Shown here in pieces: positions 10,971-21,844 of a DNA stretch of 37,292 nucleotides; the first letter of the stretch is position 1, and each line of letters begins with the position of its first letter. This stretch comes from Guillardia theta CCMP2712 (Eukaryota > Cryptophyceae > Pyrenomonadales > Geminigeraceae), in NCBI RefSeq assembly GCF_000315625.1, contig NW_005434671.1, positions 1,251,950-1,289,241 of the forward strand, written 5' to 3'. A program made the position numbers and the translations under genes. Below the pieces are notes generated by a model. It saw only the letters and a program-made list of their open reading frames with translations. It ran no database searches and was not told where the DNA came from.

Positions 10971-11645
10971 TCACTTCTTCTTTTTGGCCGCTGCCCCTTT
11001 CGCATCTTTGCCCTGCAACCCCACATGCCGAGGCATAGTTCAGTGATTTCACTTCAAAGTTAAAATAGTACCTTCGCCGCTTTCCCCTTGTCTCCTTTGG
11101 CTGGAGCCGCGCCTCCACCTGCTGCTTCCCACTCAGTTGCTTTCCTCTCCACCATCTGAAGAAACCTTGTATGCCTCCTCCCGGTCGACACATAGGAGGT
11201 TCAGACGGACGAACTTGAGGTCTCCTCCCTATCATTGTTAAAAATTTGAGGACAAGAAACAAAGGTCACCTGGATAGTCCCAGAATGAACCGAAGTAAAC
11301 CGGTGGGGCATGAACCTGGGTGATAAGGGAGGGTCAAACCGCATGATGAAGGAGCGGAGACATCTCACTCTAGGGTCATAAGGTGGAGGAATGACCTTCA
11401 GGACACAGAGTCAGAAGCCAAATCATTGAGAGCTAGCTTCGGGAAACCTTCACGGGCTCGAGTGGCGGACCGTCGAGTGGTATGGGCAGCTTCGGTCCTT
11501 TGGGTTTGTCGGAGGGTGGAGGAGCTGCTCCTCCCTTGGCTCCCTTTTATCGATCGCGTCATTATCAGATTTTCATGGAGATTCTTGTTACCTTAGCAGC
11601 CTTGGCATCTTTTCCCTTGGCTGCTTTCGCGTCCTTGGGCGGCAT
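10971..11645 (-). CDS. Lys/Ala- and Pro-rich small protein, unrecognised
   Basis: Exons in phase: 11592-11645 (MPPKDAKAAKGKDAKAAK), 11454-11543 (Gly/Ala/Pro, then PKLPIPLDGPPLEP), 11369-11395 (VIPPPYDPR), 11270-11315 (VHAPPVYFGSFWDYP), an uncertain short exon near 11220-11255, 11072-11155 (MVERKATEWEAAGGG, then AKGDKGKAAK) and 10971-11012 (GKDAKGAAAKKKK, stop). The ends are basic and share the GKDAK word; the middle is aromatic and proline-rich. Total about 115-130 aa. The basic ends suggest nucleic-acid, membrane-surface or microtubule binding, but nothing identifies the family. The intron that joins the uncertain exon to MVERK is ambiguous: two donors both keep phase. Confidence 0.55.
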
Positions 11646-13070
11646 TGGGGCCTCAACGGCGTCTAGCCGCGAACTGTTTCTCCTACAGAAACTCTTTTTG
11701 TTTACCCTTTAATCGCTTCTCCCCTCCCCAACTTCGAGCTTTGTGGTTGTATGCAACCCTCGAAGTCTCTGTGGTATACGATCCCTTTGCCTGAAATGTG
11801 GTTCAATTCAAACCATCATGGTTTGACAACAGGCATGCTCGCGAGAATCAGTGACGTGATGATGACGTTATATTCTGAATTCGCGTGTATCCTAGCTCGT
11901 TCAGAATGCATCAAACTTCACCCTTCCCTTACTCTCCAAACCACCTCTAACCGACTCTGCAACGGAATCCCTCTTCTTGCTATGACCCTTCCCACATTTT
12001 ACACCACCACCCTCGAAGAAATATTTGCCGAAATGTATGTCACATTGAGAGATTGTGCCCTAGCCTTATAGTTGGATCCTCTTCCAAGCTACAGTCGTGA
12101 GACTATCTCTGCCAAAGATCCTGATCTTCGCCAACCATCGATGTCCTCCCAAATTGCTCAGAGCTTTCTCTTGCCCTCGCAGCTGAGTCTTTCTACTTAA
12201 TTCATCATACTCATTGTAATGGTCCAAGTCGGCATTTCTTCTTCATCTCCCCGCTTCCTACTTCAATCCTTCCTCTCCTTCCTCCTCGCCATTGATCATC
12301 TGCCGACGCGCGCCAACGGTTGAGAGGATGAGGGCGATGATTTCAGGGCCTCGGCCAATCACTGGGACTGGGGTAGCAGCACCCGGTGGCCTTGGCAACT
12401 TGAACTTTGGCCCTCATACCGCAAGATTCTGCCCCACCCCCACAGCCCCACCCCCCGATTTTGATGTCGCCATTTATCAAAACTACCACCCCCCACCCCC
12501 ATGGTTCCCCCTTCTCTCTCGTGGCTTTTTTTTTAGGGCAGCACGAGCCGGCAGGAGGCAGGCAGCAGGTATGGCAGACGAACGCTTTACATCCCGCGCG
12601 CATGTCACGAGAGATGCTAGCTCCTGTTACATACACTGATACCAAGAACAGCATATCACGATGATCTTGCTCTTATGTGTAGTCTCGATCAAAATCTTTG
12701 TCTCACTCTTTGAATTCGGCACCTTGACATGAGCAATGTGATTCAGAATCAAGAAATGTGAGGGTTGCGGTTGGGAGTTGCTTTGAATGCAGGATGACAC
12801 ATGGTGGCATGATAGTTACAATCAAGATGTTTTGATCTTGATCTGTTGTACTGTTTGCTGAAGTGTTGATGTCTTTTTCTGCACGGAAGATCGATGTCCC
12901 GCACGAGCTTTTAGTGTTAAATGTGCAGGCTTATTGTATTTGTTTCTTGCCTTGTTTCTTGCATGAAGAAACAAGTAACCGATCTTTCACATGTGTTGCA
13001 ATTTTGCGCTTTCATGCTTATAGTGAACAGTTTGCATGATTTTTGACTGTGATCCGCCAGGTGATTCAGG
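11646..13070. other. Intergenic region upstream of eL13
   Basis: No gene I can defend. A 106-residue + strand frame at 11751-12071 is open but has no recognisable motif or splice context. At 12420-12515 the + strand carries closely spaced CCCCACC words, like the motif arrays elsewhere but in the opposite sense. The last 300 bp should contain the eL13 promoter and may hold a 5' UTR intron, since AGGTGATTCAG precedes the ATG. Confidence 0.4.
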
Positions 13071-13789
13071 ATGCCCAACTTCCGCCTCCAGATCCCGAAT
13101 AACCACTTCCACAAGCACTGGCATGACAGTGCTGCCCACAAGGGACGCATTGTCACTTGGCACAACCAGGCTGCTCGCAAGCACAGGCGAAGGGAAGCTC
13201 GTCTTGCCAAGGCTGTGAGTGTGTTCCCCCGCCCTGTCAACGGACTCCTCCGCCCAGTTGTCCACTGCCCTACCATCCGCTACAACTCCAAGAAGCGCGC
13301 TGGCAAGGGCTTCACTCTGGAGGAGCTGAAGGAGGCTGGCATTTCCCGCAAGCAGGCCCTCACCATCGGCATCTCTGTTGATTTCCGCAGGAAGAACCGC
13401 TCCGAGCAGTCGCTCAAGGAGAACGTGTCGCGTCTTCAGGAGTACAAGGCGAAGTTGATTGTCTTCCCCAGAAAGACCCGTGGAAAGCCTGTTACTGGGG
13501 ATTCATCTAAGGAGGAGTGCGCCAAGGCTGAGCAGCTCATCGGTGACGTTATGCCCATTGTTAAGCCCAAGCCAAGCATTGTATCATACACTCCCACCAA
13601 GGTTAGTTTGCATGGAGCAATGCTCGTCCTACTATCTTTGTGTGACTTGTCTTGCAGGAGGAGCTTGGAAAGGAAGTATACAAGACGCTGCGCAAGGCAA
13701 GAGCAGACGCTGGCCTTGTTGGCAAGCGTGCGGCTCGTGCCAAGAAGAAGGCAGAGGAGGAAGCGGAGGCGGCGAAGATGAAGGCCTAA
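13071..13789 (+). CDS. RPL13: 60S ribosomal protein eL13 (L13e)
   Basis: This is a structural protein of the cytosolic large ribosomal subunit. Two exons (13071-13601 and 13658-13789; 663 nt, 220 aa) join in phase 0 across a 56-nt intron with a TGAC element before TTGCAG. Family features are the N-terminus [17 protein letters not shown], the basic [17 protein letters not shown] block, [38 protein letters not shown] and a Lys/Ala/Glu-rich C-terminal helix ending AAKMKA. Length matches the usual roughly 205-215 aa. The start follows GATTCAGG and there is no upstream in-frame Met nearby. Confidence 0.95.
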
Positions 13790-14012
13790 TTTTTTGTCTC
13801 ATGGAATACAAGAAACAAATCCATTCTCCGTATGTTTATTTCTTGGTACTTGCTATGAGAAAAAGAATTTCGATTGTAATACCAACGTCATTCATGTTGC
13901 TCAAATTTATCTCCATGGTCGAAAACAATTGTGATCACACTTGCTCAAGGTTTTGCTTGGGAAAATCTTCCGAGAACATCGGTGGTACGTTCACAAATCC
14001 TTCACAGCTGTG

Positions 14013-15116
14013 TCATCCTTCGCTGTGAGACTTGTTGGAGCCTATTGAAGTCCACTTGCCTTGCAAAGGGTCCCACACTTCCTCCTCCTCGTCCTCCCAA
14101 TCTTCACGGACATCTTTCTTGCAGAGAGGGCACATGGCTTTGTGCCCTTTCAGCCAGCGGTCTATACACATGTTGTGAAAGCGATGATTGCAAGGAAGTA
14201 CGCGCTGGGTGTCTCCTACTTTCCACTCCTCCTGACAGACGGGGCAGTGACCTTCCTCGCTCTCTTGCAAGCTTCTCAATTCCAAGCAGTTAATGTCGTC
14301 ATCTTGTGCTGTCTCTGCCTCCTGCTCCGCCTCTCTCCTCCTCCATCCTCCTGCCGCAACATCTCCAATTTCATCCGCAGAGTCATAGGAATCCTCCAAG
14401 TCTTCCTCGTCGTCACTTCCTCCTGAGCCGCCATCCCCTTGCTCGTTGCCATGCACGCCAAATCTCAGCATGTACGCCATGCTCTCCATCTGCATGCTGT
14501 GATCATATGCCGCTTGCATGGCCCTGGCAATGATCTCATCCTTGGTTGTGTCTGGACCTTCTCCCTCATTGTTCTTCGCATCGAAGTATGCTCTCAGAAC
14601 GGCATTCACATCCGCAGTCCCCGTCGAGTCAACTAGGGACATGTCCATGCAAAGAAGGAACGCGCGGCAAGCAAACTCTTGAGAGAAGTCAAAGTACTGC
14701 TTGAGAGACTCCAGGTCAAGCTCCGGGTGCTTCTGGAAGTATTTCTCGACTTTGTTCATGTCCGACATGCTCTTACCGTCCTTGGAGATGTAATGAATCA
14801 CGTACGCGCCCTCTCCATCCAGCTGCACGGCAATCCTCCATCCAATGGGCAGATATCGTTCTTGCCTGCAGCACATTCAGCTTCCAAAAGGCGAAGGCAA
14901 AGTTTTAACGCGTTCCTCCAACCAAGGAAGACAGCGGGGGGCGAGGATTGAGACAACGGGGAAATGCAGGAGGCGGACAAGCAGGAGGCGGACAAGCAGG
15001 AGGGGAAGGAGGACAGACCTTGCTGGCGTCTTCTGATTGACGTCAACCCAATCGCTCTCATCCTCCCACTCGTCCTCCTCCTCCACGTTGCCGCCCTGCT
15101 TGCTCATCCCTTGCAT
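14013..15116 (-). CDS. RING-H2 zinc-finger protein, probable E3 ubiquitin ligase
   Basis: Two exons (15019-15116 and 14013-14865; 951 nt, 316 aa) join with leftover AG plus G to give Arg. The N-terminus is acidic (NVEEEDEWEDESDWVDV). A middle region of about 120 aa has no motif I know (ERYLPIGWRIAVQLDGEGA). An acidic linker follows (GGSDDEEDLEDSYDSADE). The C-terminal RING-H2 domain reads CPVCQEEWKVGDTQRVLPCN, then HRFHNMCIDRWLKGHKAMC and PLC, with the full C3H2C3 ligand set. RING-H2 proteins normally recruit a ubiquitin-loaded E2; the substrate is unknown. No signal peptide or membrane segment is visible. The intron is polypyrimidine on the coding strand. The gene converges with eL13. Confidence 0.85.
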
Positions 15117-16210
15117 GCGTTTCAGGGGTCGAGATTGCGATTTCCGTTGACGGGTCAGTATTATGGGGGGAAATTTGGACCGGGAATTTTAAATATTTTA
15201 CTTTTACATTCAAGTTTTGAAATTTGATAACACAAGTTTCGAAAATTTAAGTGAAATTATTCAAATCGGTGGTTGTTCGAGGAAGTTTGGAGCCCCCCGC
15301 ACGTGCCCACTGCCGCCAAAACATTCAACAGGGAAGAACGGAAGATGAAGATGATGAAGGGAAGTTAGAATGCAAAGAGAAGATATGATAGGGAATGGAT
15401 TGGATGGAGTGATGATGTCACGATGTATGCAGGAAAGTGGAGGGAGAAGATGGCAGAATGTAAATATGCGCTTGTGCCATGGAGAGATTGCGAAAAGTGG
15501 AGCAAGATAAAGTGAAAGAATAAAGAGGAAGTTGGATGGTGAAGTCAAAGAGGAGAAAGTCAGGCAGAGATCAGATGCAGTTGCAGAGATAGAGGAGAAA
15601 GAAAGAATGGAAGCGTGGATCAAGGTTGGGAGTAAGGGACGGAGAAAGAAGGGATGGGATCCAAACAAGAAAGTTAACTGAGCAAGTCAGCCCATGCTTG
15701 TGAAAATATCGAAGCGGAAGCATTTGTGCAGAGAGAAGGTGGAAGGTGATGGACAGAGTCAAATGGTATCGAAAGGACGAGTATCAACAATGTTAACATG
15801 ACAATGAGCAAGTAAAGCAAAAAGAAACTTGAACAGACCTCCGACTTTTGCAAAAGATTTTCATTTCAATATGATTTTCAACATATCAATATCCTGAAGA
15901 TGAGAAGTTGTCTGTAAGAATCCTCTATCGCTCTCCACAGCACTTGTGCCATGCCATCACTGTTCGTCTCGACAGCCCAGATAAGGGAGCAACTGAAGGG
16001 CCAAGAGGATATTGAGGTTCACTCAGCTCTCCTTGTTCTCTTTCCTGTAGCCTGCAGTTGCTCAGGCTTGCAAGTCAACAATCAGTTGTTACAGGATGAA
16101 CATGACGTAATTCACTGCTACCATCATTCTTCATAGTTGCATCGTCATAGTCATCTACACAATCTACATCTTTCTGTCTGTCCATCCGTTTCTTGACGAT
16201 TGAAGTGTCT
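15117..16210. other. Intergenic, purine-rich; no gene seen
   Basis: 15300-15780 is rich in GAAGATGAAG-type purine words on the + strand; the open frames there are low-complexity. 15840-16200 has short open stretches (for example SIVKKRMDRQKDVDCVDDYD on the - strand, about 16140-16200) that could be an alternative 3' exon of the neighbouring SANT-like gene. I could not fit that in phase. Confidence 0.4.
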
Positions 16211-16723
16211 TCACTGATTTTGCTTCCTCGTGGTATGAGACAAAGAAGCAAGCTCCTCCGCACTCACATAGCACAACCACGTATCATGGTACTCGCTGCC
16301 CAGCTTACACAGCGACCTCGCCCCTGGTTTCTCAAACCTCTGCCCGAGAGCCTGGCGGTACCAGTCACCTGCTCCCACGACCTCTCCTCTTCCATGCTGC
16401 ACCTGGGCGATGGCTTCATCTTCATCCAGCCACTTCACACACCAGCACCTTGAGCAGGTTCAACGAACAGTGCGGGAAATCATCTCGATCACCCGTGATA
16501 TCTTCTTGTTAACCTGCCATACTTGCCATAAAACTCCTTGAGTTGCATCCTGTTGGGATGATTCTCAAACTCCTCTGCTATCTTGACCCAGGCCCCTTCC
16601 TTCCATTGCTCGTCTCCTACCTCGCAGCACTTCTCGATCAGTCTCCCGTCCAGCTGTCACTTGCTCGTCAGTCTTTCTGCTTGAAATCATCGCAGAGGCG
16701 CTCACTGTTCTTCGAGAGCACAT
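16211..16723 (-). CDS. Small SANT/Myb-like protein (tentative)
   Basis: Three exons agree in phase (396 nt, 131 aa): 16706-16723 (MCSRRT), 16514-16653, 16211-16448. The second exon reads LDGRLIEKCCEVGDEQWKEG, then AWVKIAEEFENHPNRMQLKE. The Trp spacing and KIAEEF are like a SANT/Myb helix-turn-helix, which is inference from pattern only. The third exon continues CVKWLDEDEAIAQVQ, YRQALGQRFEKPG and ends HTTRKQNQ. Both introns are about 50-65 nt and the first has CTGAC 14 nt before its acceptor. The N-terminus may extend upstream through Glu/Gln-rich sequence (16740-16860), but the 40-bp duplication there breaks frame, so I chose the internal ATG. Confidence 0.5.
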
Positions 16724-16771
16724 GGCAGTTGACGAACTAACAGGCGTCTCCTCCTCCTGCCTCCTCCAGCC

Positions 16772-16849
16772 CGTCCTGCTCCTGGACGCCCTCGCCTTGG
16801 TTGCTCCTGCTCGTCCTGCTCCTGGACGCCCTCGCCTTGGTTGCTCTCC
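16772..16849. repeat. 40-bp tandem duplication
   Basis: Copy 1 is 16772-16811 and copy 2 runs from 16812 to about 16849, with near identity over CGTCCTGCTCCTGGACGCCC and the following bases. Forty is not a multiple of three, so any frame through both copies shifts. Confidence 0.9.
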
Positions 16850-17026
16850 TGCCCTCCTATCTCAACGGCTGCTAAGAGCTGAGGCGAACCTGAGAGGATG
16901 AATTCATTTCCATGCCAGTACAGCGAGAGGGAAGAGCGGAGGGAGGGAGGGAGGGAGGGAGGGAGCGGAGGGGAACATGCATAACAGAAGCGACGAAGGT
17001 AGGAAGCAAGAAGCTGCAGGAACGGG

Positions 17027-17191
<165 letters not shown>

Positions 17192-17285
17192 AGCTTCAAG
17201 ATGCTAGCAGAAGGACGAGAGACAGAAGAGGCGAAGAGAGTCTACGACGCGCATGAAGCTCCAGCATCACTGAGCCGATGTTCAG

Positions 17286-20200
17286 ATGGGTTACTGCGAT
17301 ACCATCGGCATTGACCTCGGCACAACAAGGTGGTAGCTTGAGACTGATTGGCAGGTAGCGCTGACGGAAGGGGCAGGTCGTCTGTGGCGGTATGGGACGG
17401 GACTCAGGTGCATGGCGCTGGTCTCGTTGGCGGGAGGATCATCATGAAGATTCGCAGGTCCACGTCATTGCCAACGAGTCAGGAGACAACACAACTCCTT
17501 CCTGGGTGACCTACTGCAGCTCCAACTCTAGACGAGTTGGTAAAGCAGCGGAACGAGCAGCAGGTGAACGTCTCTTGTCATATTCCCACCTTCCCCCCCC
17601 CCCCCTCCGCCCTCTCCCTCCCTCCCTCCTAGCTGCCTGCTCTCATTTCCTCACAGGCAAGTACATACACGGAACTGTGTATCATGCAAAGAGGCTCATC
17701 GGACGTCCTTTCTCTCAAGACTTGATCGTGAGCATGAAGAGCGGGTTATGTAAACATGACGGGAGGACGGAAGGAGGAGAAGGCAGCCCTGCACTGGCCC
17801 TTCAACGTTGTGGACCAGGACGGAAATGCTGCGATAGGGATCAAGGTAGTTGGGCATCTCCGTTACTCATGCTGAGTCTTGTTGACGTCTCTTGATCAGG
17901 TGGAGGATGAGGACAAGATCGTGAGCCCCGAGGAGATTGCAGCAGCCATTCTCAGCTACCTCAAGAGGTTGTCCACACTATATCGTTCATCTCGCTCCCG
18001 CTGAATTTCTGGTAGAATTGCAGAAGAATACATTGGCAGAGCTGTGGACAAGGCAGTCATTACCGTCCCTGCCTACTTCAGCGATTCTCAAAGACAAGTG
18101 AGCCATGTTGACATCATCTTGCATCGAACTCATGTTTCAAATCATGTTGTATCGACTTGTTTCTTGTAGGACACATGGAATCAAGTGACAATTGACGCTT
18201 CTGTCAGGCTACGAGAGACGCAGGGCTCATTGCTGGCCTTGAGGTTGCTCCCCTCCTCGCTGCTCCTCCTCTGACAGCCCTCAAGGTCCGGAGGATACTC
18301 AATGAGCCGACCGCTGCTGCCCTCGCGTTTGGAGTGCTTGAGGTCTGCTGCTCGCGTCCTGCCCTCTTGTCATCCTCCCTCGCAGCCCGAGCACCCGATC
18401 CTCAAGTCGGTCTCTGCTCTTGCCAAGATCGAAACCTCCACAGAAGCCTCGCCGGCAGCGGAAGAAGCAGCCAGCAACGCTGAGAACACAAACCCTGACA
18501 CTGCAGACCCTGAAGGCAGCTTGGAGGAGGCGGTAGCCGAGCACAACATGCTCGTGTTCGACTTCGGAGGAGGGACACTGGACGTGACGATCATGAAGAT
18601 AAGCGGTATGTCCTCGCGAGCTGACGTCTCGTCGTAACTTCGATGCCAATCAGGAATGTCGTTCAAGGTGAGGTCAACCGACGGGGACATGCAAGTTGGC
18701 GGTGAGGCTGCAGCTCATTTCCTACGAGTCAAGTAGGAGGTAACTGGCTCAGCGCAGGTGAAGATATCGACGCTCTTCTCGTGCAGCATTTCGTCAAGGT
18801 GTTCCGAGCCAAGACAGGTTCGTCGTCGTGTTTTGCTTCTCCTCTCTAACAGACCTGGCAGGAGTGGATCTGGAAGGGCATGCAGACGAAGCGAAGCGTC
18901 TCAAGGCCTACAAGAAGTTGACTCAGGTGACTTTCATGAGCACTGAGCGAGGGCGATTGACGGCATGCAGGCGTGTGCGCAACTGAAAGTTGAGCTGTCA
19001 AGAGTCATGGAGAGTGACATGTGCATAGATGACATGTTCGACGGGGTGAGACTCATGCGCACCTGCCGCGTTGCTTGCTCTTCCCCTGCTAATCTTTTTC
19101 AGATCGACTTTGAGACGAGTCTGACGCGAAAGGAAGTAAGACCTCAACGTCGTCTTCTGTGCATCAGCATTGAGCTTTGTCTAGTTCGAGGAGATAGCAC
19201 AGCCTGTGTTTGCCAAACTCCAGGACCCGGTACGATTGGAGGTGCAACCTCAGCCCCTTCTGCTGACCTTCTTGTTGCAGATTGATAGAGCGCTGCATAA
19301 AGTGCATGGTGGGATTGAGCGAACAGACATCGACAAGGTTGCAATGACGATGAGCTTTCTTGCTTGACGCCTTTCACCTCAGATTCTGTTGGTCGGGGGA
19401 TCTTCGCGAATCCCGAGGGTACAGGAGATGCTTCAGGTAAATGTTCACAGTTCCTCTCTTAAGATTCGAGTAGCTGAGTGCTGTCTGACAGGAAATGTTC
19501 CCCGGGACGGAACTTTGTCGGAGAATTAACCCAGTGAGGCACACGTGTACCAAAGATAATGCCTGATGAAGTTGTCCTAGGATGAGGCAATAGTGATCGG
19601 CGCTGCCATTGAGGTTCCGTTTTTCTGCATCCTCGCGTGACATGATGATTGTTCTTGCCAGGCCTCGAGGACTGTAGACATGATAGACGTTGTTCCACGA
19701 CCACTGTGCATAGCTACAGCGAATCATCGTGACAGGTAAAATATCTTCTGAGCCTTGCACCAAGGTGAAACCAATTAGGTCGAGGTCATTTGCGACGCCG
19801 GTGATCAATGCTTGTACTCCGATCCCTCCAGGTCTTGTTGTCCGGCTTCTCAAGTCTCTCACTCAGTAGCTCAGAGGGCGTCTCCTACACCGAGTGCTTT
19901 GCAAACTCCAGGGACGACCAGACGTGCATCACGTTGCGAATATGCGAAGGTAGCCATGCCACATCTGCCCTCGTTCCTTATGGTTGGGACAGGCGAGGCT
20001 GAGTTCTTCGACGACAATGTCAAGCTTGGAGTCTTCGAAGTCACCGACATTCCACCGCGTCCACGGGGGCAGGTGACTCAGATCCTGACCTGTTGGCCTG
20101 CTGAAAGAAGAGCAGGTCACGATCAAAGTGAACATGAAGGTGGACAGCAACGGAATTCTCAGCGTGGCTGCGAAAGTGGACCAAACGGGGCAAGAGATGG

Positions 20201-20398
20201 AAGTTACTGGTATGAGTCATGCACTGTTGTGCATCGAATTCATGGCTTGGGGCAGTGACATCGAACAAGGGAAGAATGACACCTGATCAAATTTTGGTAG
20301 GATTTCGTTTACACCTTGTTTCTAGAAATATTGATCCAGAAGTATTTCAGGAAAAGCAAGCTGAGAACCAGAGATATGAGGCGAACTCTCAATCATGA
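17286..20398 (+). CDS. Lidless Hsp70-family ATPase (HSPA14/Ssz1-like architecture)
   Basis: Hsp70 proteins are ATP-dependent chaperones. More than 20 short exons are visible, starting 17286-17329 ([14 protein letters not shown]), 17377-17407 ([10 protein letters not shown]), 17458-17563, 17657-17727 ([12 protein letters not shown]) and 17774-17845 ([11 protein letters not shown]). ATPase motifs follow in order: [83 protein letters not shown] and [12 protein letters not shown] Glu/Ala/Thr-rich insertion of about 45 residues (18390-18545) separates [12 protein letters not shown] from the phosphate-2 loop. Substrate-domain strands are recognisable ([43 protein letters not shown]). The frame stops at 20396-20398 after [15 protein letters not shown], so the helical lid is missing, as in HSPA14/Ssz1 cofactors of the ribosome-associated complex. 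The exons between 19640 and 19930 are the least certain. Confidence 0.85.
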
Positions 20399-20715
20399 CA
20401 AGCTCCGGGTGCTCACAGGAGTCTCGTTTGTTGCTTCGGGATGATTCTAATCATAAAGACGCATTGTGAAGGGAACCTTCACAAAGCTCTGACAAGCCAT
20501 CATTCAACAGGGTTCATGCTGCCCTCGTCTTGTACGCAAGGAATATCTTACTCAGCAGCGAATTAGAACGCCACAACTCAAACATCAACACATGCACCTC
20601 CTTGTGATTTGAAGCTCATCCATGTTTGATCTGCACGTTATGTCAACAAGACAACCATTGCCGAAATAATTGACCGAAGTGTGAGATTGCAAGAGAAAGT
20701 CGTGATTCTTCTTCA
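20399..20715. other. Convergent intergenic gap
   Basis: Lies between the Hsp70 stop and the stop of the downstream - strand gene. AT-rich, with no gene or clear repeat. Confidence 0.5.
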
Positions 20716-21250
20716 TCATTCGCTTGCCTCAGCAGCACCAATTGCTCCATCTGATCAGAAAGTCAATTCATGTTTAGATACCCTTGCGACTTTCAACATT
20801 TGAGCTCAGTAGTTGGGAATGGCGATCTTGCTTGTCCAAACTTTCGTGAAAGAATTCTTCGATTTTCTGAAACTGTCATTCTTGGTTTAAAAAGCTAGAT
20901 TTCTAATCCATGATAAACAAAGTTTAACACCATAGTCTGGAGCCTGGACTTGATACTTGTAGAGATGGATTGACTGATTTCCTCAAAATTTTTCTTTTCG
21001 GTATTGATATCTTCGTAGCCTTGCAGAGATTTTGACGAAGCAAAGCGTTTTGAAATTACTTACCTGAGGCGCCATACTTTTCATTTTCATTTTCATAAGC
21101 ATCATCATGTTTATCAGATGAAATTGTGTTTGACTGCAACTTTGTCATGAAACTGGAGTTCACAATCGAATCCATAAGAACCTCCTCGATGTCATTTCGA
21201 GCATTCCCTTCATCCATCTCTCCTTTCTGTATAACATCATTCGCTGACAT
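20716..21250 (-). CDS. Small acidic, coiled-coil-like protein, unrecognised
   Basis: Four exons agree perfectly in phase (396 nt, 131 aa): 21064-21250, 20931-21019, 20782-20866, 20716-20750. The protein starts MSANDVIQKGEMDEGNARND, is Asp/Glu/Asn-rich to about residue 62, then shows helical, heptad-like sequence (GYEDINTEKKNFEEISQSIS, IKSRLQTMKIEEFFHESLDK, SQLLSSNVESRK) and ends GAIGAAEASE. No signal peptide, membrane segment or catalytic motif. The size and the polar N-terminus with a helical rest resemble subunits of small coiled-coil assemblies, but no family is recognisable. Two introns have TGAC 9-12 nt before the AG. The gene is divergent from the FN3-RCC1 gene, about 600 bp away. Confidence 0.75.
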
Positions 21251-21394
21251 CTATTGAGAAGAAGAGAGTCAGACTAGATCACGAGAGCTCACTCTCTGCC
21301 TATCATTTGCTCTTATTGTCTGCTTCATATTCACCACGCCATCGTCTCTCACTCCGCCATAACTGAAGCCACAAACTTCGTTTTGGGCGGTAAA

Positions 21395-21450
21395 ACTCGA
21401 TCACGGGGTGGGTCCTTGCTAAAACGGGGGTGGTCAGGGTAGGAATCCGA
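21395..21450 (+). repeat. Short GGGGTG motif cluster
   Basis: Three words (GGGGTGGG, GGGGGTGG, AGGGTAGG) within 55 bp, matching the larger motif arrays in this window. Confidence 0.4.
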
Positions 21451-21596
21451 AGCAAATTCTCATCTAGTAGGCATAACTATATATATTAGCTGTCCTCATA
21501 ATCTAATAAGTATTCACCTGCGGCGGGCTCGATAGTGCAATGTTCGGCTGGCCACTATGCGAGACCGAAGGAGTGCCACATCGCTCATTTGAGCTG

Positions 21597-21705
21597 TCAA
21601 GATCATCTTCGTGTTATCAGGATCGTCTTTGGTGTATGACCATCAAGATCATCGTTTGTCTCATCAAGACCATCTTCGTCTTATCAAGAGAATCTTCGTC
21701 TTAGT
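21597..21705. repeat. Degenerate tandem repeat of about 21 bp in a divergent intergenic region
   Basis: Five imperfect units with the pattern TCAAGA-NN-ATCTTCGTCTTA lie between the divergent unknown gene and the FN3-RCC1 gene. The position is promoter-like. The palindromic look of AAGATCATCTT in some units could be a binding site, which is inference. Confidence 0.65.
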
Positions 21706-21844
21706 CTTTCGTTCGCTGTGCTATTCAGTATCTTGTTCTTCCCACAAATCTATGGTGAGCAGTGCTCGTTTGAATCCATTCCGCTTGTCTTTGTGCTTTT
21801 GGTAGCTTCCGGTGTTGTGGTTGCATTTGCAAATCGAAAGACAA

